In this document: positions 57,098 to 64,000 of the stretch, piece after piece
Layout of the letters: each line of letters begins with the position of its first letter
Numbering within the stretch: the stretch's first letter is position 1
Source: Pseudovirgaria hyperparasitica
Taxonomy: Eukaryota > Ascomycota > Dothideomycetes > Acrospermales > Acrospermaceae
DNA: 64,000 bases
Assembly: GCF_010093815.1 (NCBI RefSeq)
Contig: NW_022985549.1
Location: 1,823,494-1,887,493, forward strand
Direction: 5' to 3'
Translations under genes and position numbers: made by a program
The notes under the pieces: model-generated
Told to the model about the DNA's origin: nothing
Databases searched by the model: none
The model's input: only the letters and a program-made list of their open reading frames with translations

Positions 57098-57497
57098 TAT
57101 GGAGGGGGGGACCGGGAGGGGAGATGAAAATTAGGAACAGGGGAAGGGGGAAGGGGGAAGGGATCCAGAGGAAATGAGATGTAGATGTGTGTATAGATGT
57201 GTGTAGAGATATGTATATATATACCCAAGCATAGACGAGTACTCCACGGACGGGCATCAAGCCTATGTAGCTGTATGTACAACAAATACTGTATAAAAAT
57301 ATTCCTCTCATCATGCTCACAAGTACACATAATCACACATAAACATATACTGCATGCATTCCTGGTGTCACATCACATCACATCACATCGCATCAAGAGA
57401 CGAGCACAGTCAAAAGACATTATATATATACAAAGATATACATGCAATCTAATCTAATATAATCTATACCTAACATATCATCCCTACGTGCTATCCA
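57098..57497. other. Convergent intergenic region ATP23 / MCD4
   Basis: 400 bp of purine-rich then AT-rich low-complexity sequence (for example ggggaagggggaagggggaag near 57138, a catcacat run near 57368, tatatata near 57421). Presumed 3' UTRs. Confidence 0.4.
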
Positions 57498-60400
57498 TTA
57501 CTGATTCTTCGCAGTCTTACCACTCCCATTCGCCCGTCGAACAGTATCCGTACCTTTTGACAGAGTGGAATTTCCATTTCCATTTCCATTCCTACTCCCA
57601 TCAACACCATCCTCCTTCCCACTCCCACTCTCATCCCCCTTCCCATCCCCACCGTCACCCTCAAACCCCACCCCCCTCACAAGAACCCCACTCCCACCCT
57701 CCAACCCCGCCACAAAAACCCCCAACGCACTAACAATACAAAACCGACTAATCGACGTGCCAATCTCCAACCAACTACCCTCGTCCCTCACCATCCAGAA
57801 GAACCTGACCGTCAGCCAGTCCGCCGCCGCCACAACGCCCATAAAAAGCGCACTGGGCGCAACACCAAGCCGCTTATTGAGAATACCGAGGTTTGCGGAA
57901 ATCAGGGCAAAGGGGATCAGGATTTTGTACATGAGCAGGGCGCCCTGGGAGAAGGGGTCGAAGATGGGGATGAGGCGGTAGACGGCGTCGAGGGAGAAGG
58001 AGGAGATGGATGCGATGTTGCCGGTGGAGAAGAAGGCGGATTGGAGGAGGTAGAGGAAGAAGAGGGAGGTGCGGAAGTCGGCGAGGGTGAGGGGGCGGTA
58101 GGGGGTGGTCTGGTTCGTTTTCGATGGTGATGGCGATGATGATTTTGATGATTGTTGGGGTTTGGTGGTTGCGGCGTGGGTGAGGAGGTGGATGTGGTGC
58201 TCCATGCGCACCCAGGTGAAGACGGTGAGGCTGAAGGCGAGATAGAAGAGGCCCTCGTAGGAGATTGTGAGGATGATGAAGGAAGGAGCGAAGGCGAGGA
58301 AGAGCACGGCGAGGCGGTGGATGTAGTGGCTGTTTGGACGGAGGCCGTGGAGGAAGGGCACGGCGAGGGATGCGACTATTCTTTCATGAGCGGAGTACTA
58401 TATATGAGAAAGGAAAGTAGAGCTTACGGAGCGTGATCCATCCAACGACCTGCGTCCCGAGCGGGAGACCTGTCTTCGCTTGTATCGATTCCGAACTAGA
58501 CTTTGTGACGAATATGGCGAGGACAATCAGTCCCACTTGCGCGCCCAGAATCGACCTGGCCAAGGAGTCGTCTTTTCCTTGCGCAGGCTGGCTCCTCGAC
58601 CTCGAATCGGCCAGTAAGTTCTTCTCGAAGATTACATAGAACGCGCCGACGATGAACATGAGATACCCTCCCAGCAATCTTTTCAACAATTAGCAGACTC
58701 TAAAATTCCTCTTTCGATCGCAGACTTACACTAGATTAAGATTTTCCACCTTGTTCGCAGGTAGTAAAGTGAATAGGCTCATGGAGCCACAGGCCAGAGC
58801 CCAGGTGGCAACAAGAACCTTGTTATCTGTCAAGAACCGCTTCCCATAGAACGCCGGCCATGCAATCGCTAGAAGATAGCAAACAGTATAGATCTCTCGA
58901 TGAAAGTAACTTTGAACCTAGTCAACATCAGAAAACAACACAGCATCCTAAGCACAGCCACACTCACCAATCCCTCCAACACTGCGATGAAAGCCAGCGT
59001 TTTGGCGGCAAAGGATATATAGTCCTGAGACGACGCGAGATGGCCAAGCAGAACTTCCTTTCCTTTGATCAATGCCCCACGTCGTGCAAACACCTCTTCC
59101 CAGAACCCGACTGGAAAGATGGCATAAAAGTAATATCTCCACGAAGATCGCTGAAATAGTAATAGCGAATAAATAGCGACAAGTGCCGAGGAGAAAGCAA
59201 TGGTGCTGGGCATGGTACGATTTGTTGCCGTCTTTCCACCCAGCACATGGAGGTCGATCATGGTAGTGATGGCGAAAGCGATCCAGCCGAAATATCCCAA
59301 GGTAATCAACACGCGCAGGAAGAGCCAGTCGTACGTCTGGAGATACCGCATCCCAGCCAAACCGGCGGCTATCATATCACGGCTCTGCTGTATCGCAGAA
59401 GCAAAGTCGTCAGAGTCAATCGCATTCCGGATAGACGCTATGCGATGATCGACCGAATGCTCCTCGTCTCCAAGGCCGGGATAGGGCTTGTATCGCAAGA
59501 GCTGCGCGCTCTTCTGCTCTTCCTTGACGCGGTACATCTCCATCACTCCCTGTGCGTTCACAAGCATGGCTTCTGCTTTCGATCTCTCGTCTGCATCGAT
59601 GTACTCCAGAGGAAGCTCACCAACCGAATTGACGGGGAAGTCAATGCCACCCAGATATGCCATCAAGGCCGCGATATCAGCCTGCGCGACATCGTGTCGC
59701 TGGACTTGATCAAGACCCCAGTCTGACGAGAACCCGTCCTCATGCCCCAGTGCAACGCCCTCTGCTTTCAACGGTTTCGCGACTCCTGAGCCCCAGACAA
59801 TCAGAGGCGTCCTAGTATTGTCCGGATGCCCGTCTCCATGGCTACCCCAGTCACTCATGCCATGATCTGCCGTGAAGACAAAAGCCGTCTTCCCATCGCC
59901 ATAAAAGTCATCAATCAGCTCAGTAATCTCTTTCACACCCTGATCCACAACCTTGATATTATTCAGATACTCCTTCGAATACGGTCTGTACGCATGGCCA
60001 TTCGTATCCAGGCCCAGCAAATGCAAAAAGAAGACATTCTTCTCCTGCCTAAGCTCCGCATCCAGCGTCGCATTCGTCTTCGCGTTCGCAAACATCTCCT
60101 TCACCTTGTCAAAGACCCAAACATCCAGCTCCAGCGCATCGGCCGTAAAGTCCTCCGCCTCATGTCCGTACGTGTCCCCGTCAACCCTTCCCGGCACCGC
60201 GCCTTGCACAAACATGGGCAGAATGTCCGGACTCCCCCAACTCCACGTATGGCGGCTGCGGTTGAACACGCTGTCAAAGTTGACTGGGTTCAGCTTCCAC
60301 CCCGTCGTCACCGCGGACACGTCTTCGTACAGGCCCGCGATGAGCGCAACATGGCCCGGGCGCGACTCTGTCGGAACTCTCGTATGTGACACGCCAAACG

Positions 60401-60785
60401 TGCCATGTTCAAGTACACGAGAACGTAGATACGGTGCAAGCGGACGTGGCACCAGCGCGTCTGGGGAGGAAGGGTCAGAGGACGAAGGGTCCGGGAACGA
60501 TTGAAAGGCCTTGTCAGCGCGAAGTCCGTCACCTATAGCACACGCACACAGTCAGTCATTGCACAATCAACACCCAGAAGTACGTTCAGTTGAGTAGTAC
60601 CTACCAACAAAAAGCACCACTCTCTTCGCCGGAGCAGTCTTGCCCAGTTCCTTCCAATCCACACCATACGCCTTCATGCCCGTGACAATTGGACTGACAA
60701 AATATATATCAAAGATGGAATATATGTAGATCAAGTGGAATACCACCGCGATAGCGAGGAACGCACCACGAGTGATGCGCGCCAT
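57498..60785 (-). CDS. MCD4: GPI ethanolamine phosphate transferase 1 (Mcd4/PIG-N)
   Basis: ER membrane enzyme that adds phosphoethanolamine to the first mannose of GPI precursors. Five exons (60785-60605, 60532-58968, 58917-58730, 58678-58428, 58375-57498) give about 1020 residues. The N-terminal signal anchor is GAFLAIAVVFHLIYIYSIFD. The alkaline-phosphatase-like catalytic domain has VLFVGDGLRADKAF, the nucleophile Thr in RVPTESRPGHVALIAG, FTADHGMSDWGSHGDG and THDP-like NTRTPLIVWGSG. The C-terminal half is multi-pass membrane, with joints LEGLVQSYFHREIYTV and WITLLASLAVPFLHG. The last acceptor must be the AG at 58376-58377 to keep frame. The tail is Gly/Asn-rich (NGNGNGN). Intact. Confidence 0.95.
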
Positions 60786-61886
60786 GCTTGCTACCGGGGG
60801 TCTGCGGAGGAGCTGTGAGATTCGCGCGGGAATACAAAAGGCAAACGAGCGGGTTGGACGTGTGAGAGAGTGAGAGACTGCGCTGGCGAAGTATGAGCAT
60901 GAAAGACGACACGAAAGACAGGAGAAAGATCATGGGATGTGCAAGACATCTGTGATGCAATATTATTTGGATGCCAAGCCCTACAATGATGGAGTGCGGC
61001 GGACGGGACGCGCAGGAGCCCAGCGCGCCCCACGTTTTCGGGTCGCCCCTGACTTGGACTGCTGCGCGTACTTCCAACATGAGCCAAGTGCTTTTGGGCG
61101 AATAGGAGGCTTTCAAATACCCACACGAAAGTGTCGATCTCTCATATCGCCTACGACATGCACTTGATCAGTGTTCACGCATACTTGGAAAGTTTATCAA
61201 AAACAGTAGTCTCTTCAAAGTCTTCTAGCTATGTACCTTCACGAACTTTCACCGAGGTGAGGAGAGCACTACTCCAACATCTCCTGATATCCCACATACC
61301 CAGTGATAATGTGGTTCTCGCGTCATCCCCACGCGTGCGCACTTTCTTCACCAAACAGGAGAATAAAACAAGTCTAGTAATCAGCCACTGCTCCGAAGAG
61401 CACGGTAGAAAAGGTATCTTGCGAAACGAAGAGCAATAAAAAAAAGGTTTGACAGGTCAAGATTGAACACCCCGTCGGTCGATAGGGGAGGGTCGGTTGA
61501 AAAGGTATCGTGGTAAAGGACAGCCGGGCAAAGAGAAGGCATGCCCCTGAAATAGGAAATCAAGAAGGCGTCAGACGGACATGGTTGGTGTATATGCGAA
61601 AAATAAGCTCGAGGCTATGTGGTAGATTGTGGCACGTAGGCCAGATATCCAGGTAGATAATGGAATATGCTGTTAGACACCGCATAGTGTCGTCCGCTGG
61701 AGGTTGTTGTCAAAGAGCCAAGCCAGGTAAATGAAGAGAGTTTTAGATTTGAGAAGCAAATAGTGACCAGAATATCCAAAACAGCGCCACGAAAAGCGCT
61801 CCCGTCAGTCGCGTAGAATACATAACGTTCGTATCGTTGGAGAAGACCACGCCTCAGATACTGCACGTCGGATGCGAGTTGGTATC
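60786..61886. other. 1.1-kb intergenic region MCD4 promoter / MSB2 3' flank
   Basis: The 100 bp before MCD4 are the presumed promoter; the part nearer 61886 should be the MSB2 3' UTR. Short frames show no features. No RNA gene was recognised. Confidence 0.35.
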
Positions 61887-64000
61887 TCAGTTCCATCCGA
61901 GTGAGTTCTCAGCCGCGACTGGTGCCGAAATCTGCGCAGTGCGCACGCTGCGCTCGTTGGTGCTATTGCTATTGTCGCTGTTGCGACTATCGCGGCCATC
62001 GACAAATGGATCATCAGGTTGGTTGTGGGCACCAGACATCCATGCCGGTGTGACGCCGTTGTAAGCCATCTCACTGTTGCTGCGTTGGCTGCTGTCGACC
62101 GAGCTGTTGCGATTGTGGCCTCGCATGGCACGCTTCTTCTTGTAACGACGGGCAATGAAGAACATGGCAGCACCGTAGGCAGCAACACCTCCAATGGCAG
62201 CGAAAGCAATGCCGACACTGCTTGCAACGACAGGAGACTTGGAACCAGCACCTCCGTCCATGGTCCCACTATCGTCACCAGTGCCGGAAGGGTTGGTAGG
62301 GTCTGCGCTGTAAGGGTTGTTCGGGCTACCGCTGTCCGGAAGTTCTCCAGCTTGCAGTGGGATCGCAGTATTGATGACGTTCATTAGGTCCGCGACAGGC
62401 TGCACATCGTTACTGTAAAGAGCCGACCTGGGTGTGTGAAGATCAATGTTTAGCTTGTCAAACATGTCACTTGGAATGTAGAACATGACCAAGGTCGTAA
62501 CGTAGCCCATAGTACCGGTGGTGTCGTAAGGTCGGATAGAGTTCATAACGACTTGACCGTCCTTAAGCTTCAAACCATCTTTAACACCCTGTCCGAGGAA
62601 GGAGAAGATCTGCATCGGTGACTCCGAGTTCCGTACTACGAATGGATAGTTCAGTTCTCGTTTGAACCCAATCTGAACCAGTGTCGAGTTTGCTGGAGGA
62701 GTCGCCATACCGCCAGGAGGCTGAATGACTTTGGGCATTTCGGTTGGGATTCCAGAGGGAGTTGGAACGGGCTCGGTTCCGGAAGGCGTCGGGTCCATCC
62801 AGATTGAAGTCTCGATGATCTGAGAGGTCAACGAGTTGGTACCGACGGGTGTTTGGGTCAAGACAAAAGTGGGTTGGGCGGTAGTGGCAGGTGGCTCGGA
62901 AGGAGTAGCTTCGGAGGGAGTAGCTCCGGTAGTGTAAGCTCCTGTTGGGGTCGCTTCAGTTGGGAGGCTGTCGGACGGAGTGGCCTTTGAAGGAGTTGCC
63001 CCGGAGGGTGTAGCGTCCGTTGGGCTGGCTCCAGTGGGAGTGGCATCAGATGGCGTGGCGTCCGATGGTGTAGCCACACTCGTGCCAGGAGTGGGAACTC
63101 CGGTGGGAACATCACTGACTCCAGTGGACGGGCCAGTAATGCCAGGCGTAGGGGTGCCACCGGTGATTGGTGTCAGTAAACTCGTGAGTCCGGAGACGAT
63201 TGATGGGATCAGACCGCCGTCAGAGGTTGGGGTAGGAGAAGTGCCAGTCTCGGGGTTTGTGTAGTCGGCTGTTGGCGATGGGCTGCCTGGAAGAAGGGTG
63301 TCCAGAATCGAGCTCAAACCAGGAATGAGACCGGAAGGTGCTTGACTTGGTTCTGTTCCGATTGCAGAACTGAGGCCGACCGTGATGTCGCCGGAAGTAG
63401 GTACAGGCTCTGGGGTGGGAGTCGGCGTCAGAATTGGAGTCAAGATTGGACTCAGAATAGGGTCTAGAAGGCCACTATCCTCTGGGGTCGGCGAAGGGGT
63501 TGCGTAAGAAGCCGGGACTCCTCCAGTCGTTCCTACATCTGTAGGAATAGGCGTGGCAATTGGCGTCTCGACAGGCGTCTCTGCAGTTGACGGCTGTGGT
63601 AAAAGGTTCGTCAATATAGGATCAAGGAGGCCGGCTGATGACTGAGCTGGTGTCTCGACTGGAGTTTCTCCGCCATCAGATGAGACGGGTGCTGTGGTCG
63701 GGGTGAGAGGGCTCTCTGGGACACCACCGGTTGATCCGACGCTGCTACTAGGGGTTGGTTTGGGCAGAAGGGGCGAAAGAACAGGGCCGAGTAGACCACC
63801 GTCTGATTGTGACGACGGTGCCTCTCCACCGGACGACGACGGCTGCTGAGAGCCTGAAGGGGCGTCCGAGGGAGAATCGGAAGGGTTGTTTGAGGGTTTA
63901 TCAGAAGGAGTGTTGGAGGGCTCATCAGGATTGAGATTTAGCAGATCAGACAAAAAGCCGCCTCCAGTTTGCCGCGTGGTGACCTCTGGTGAGGTAGATG
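61887..64000 (-). CDS. MSB2: Msb2-type signalling mucin, 5' part outside window
   Basis: Cell-surface sensor upstream of Cdc42 and the filamentous-growth or pathogenicity MAP kinase pathway. At least 704 residues are visible; the frame runs off the right edge, so the signal peptide and more mucin repeat are missing. The N-terminal part is a Pro/Thr/Ser-rich mucin region with degenerate blocks GGLLGPVLSPLL, GLLDPILTNLL, GLLDPILSPILTP and a run of ATPSDATPSDATPTG pentapeptides. The conserved extracellular domain follows (TLVQIGFKRELNYPFVV, PYDTTGTMGYVTTLVMFYIP). One membrane helix, then a short basic cytoplasmic tail (RRYKKKRAMRGHNRNSS). The extracellular domain next to the membrane identifies Msb2 rather than a generic mucin. 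Confidence 0.88.
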   Translation of the reverse strand, partial: STSPEVTTRQTGGGFLSDLLNLNPDEPSNTPSDKPSNNPSDSPSDAPSGSQQPSSSGGEAPSSQSDGGLLGPVLSPLLPKPTPSSSVGSTGGVPESPLTPTTAPVSSDGGETPVETPAQSSAGLLDPILTNLLPQPSTAETPVETPIATPIPTDVGTTGGVPASYATPSPTPEDSGLLDPILSPILTPILTPTPTPEPVPTSGDITVGLSSAIGTEPSQAPSGLIPGLSSILDTLLPGSPSPTADYTNPETGTSPTPTSDGGLIPSIVSGLTSLLTPITGGTPTPGITGPSTGVSDVPTGVPTPGTSVATPSDATPSDATPTGASPTDATPSGATPSKATPSDSLPTEATPTGAYTTGATPSEATPSEPPATTAQPTFVLTQTPVGTNSLTSQIIETSIWMDPTPSGTEPVPTPSGIPTEMPKVIQPPGGMATPPANSTLVQIGFKRELNYPFVVRNSESPMQIFSFLGQGVKDGLKLKDGQVVMNSIRPYDTTGTMGYVTTLVMFYIPSDMFDKLNIDLHTPRSALYSNDVQPVADLMNVINTAIPLQAGELPDSGSPNNPYSADPTNPSGTGDDSGTMDGGAGSKSPVVASSVGIAFAAIGGVAAYGAAMFFIARRYKKKRAMRGHNRNSSVDSSQRSNSEMAYNGVTPAWMSGAHNQPDDPFVDGRDSRNSDNSNSTNERSVRTAQISAPVAAENSLGWN
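62885..63100 (-). repeat. Pentapeptide ATPS/TG(D/E) mucin repeat
   Basis: About a dozen degenerate 15-bp units encoding ATPSD, ATPTG, ATPSE and similar, within the MSB2 mucin region. The copy number is likely to vary between isolates. Confidence 0.75.

Overview
The window reads as filamentous ascomycete (Pezizomycotina) chromosomal DNA. Genes are split by short introns (about 48-95 nt, GT..AG, CTAAC/CTGAC-like branch sites). Typical fungal families are present: Leu1, Alg7, Mcd4, Ecm11, the signalling mucin Msb2, a Zn2Cys6 regulator and an iterative polyketide synthase (PKS). The class cannot be fixed by eye. I saw no tRNA, rRNA, transposon or virus-like element.

Layout. 0-15 kb is housekeeping: a partial GAL7, an unrecognised Ser-rich protein, CDC73, an F-box protein, an Ecm11-like protein, an SDR whose last exon is short, and an RNF216-type RBR ubiquitin ligase. 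15.3-39.8 kb is a secondary-metabolite gene cluster: Zn2Cys6 regulator, LovC-type trans enoyl reductase, Ure2-like GST, dienelactone-hydrolase family protein, carboxymuconolactone-decarboxylase-like protein, two related alpha/beta hydrolases, an FAD monooxygenase, a 2558-residue PKS with order KS-AT-DH-MT-KR-ACP-R, and an MFS exporter. 41-64 kb is again mostly housekeeping: a proline-rich membrane protein, SEH1, ALG7, LEU1, TIP41, Aurora kinase, a protein kinase fused to a YEATS-like domain, ATP23, MCD4 and a partial MSB2.

How the cluster should work. The PKS has no ER domain but has C-methylation and a terminal reductase domain. The separate LovC-type protein most likely supplies enoyl reduction in trans, and the R domain releases an aldehyde or alcohol. 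This matches the architecture known for betaenone-type pathways. The monooxygenase, GST, DLH-family protein, CMD-like protein and two hydrolases are candidate tailoring or release enzymes, and the MFS protein a candidate exporter. Most intergenic regions of the cluster share CCGA/TCGG-rich motifs (core CTCCGA), a plausible operator of the local Zn2Cys6 protein.

The most unusual single gene is the kinase-YEATS fusion at 54.0-55.7 kb. Also notable are an in-frame repeat-bearing extension behind the Aurora stop codon, a long open N-terminal extension on SEH1, and a hydrophobic insertion inside the IBR region of the RBR ligase. All exon borders were set by eye from splice signals and reading frame.
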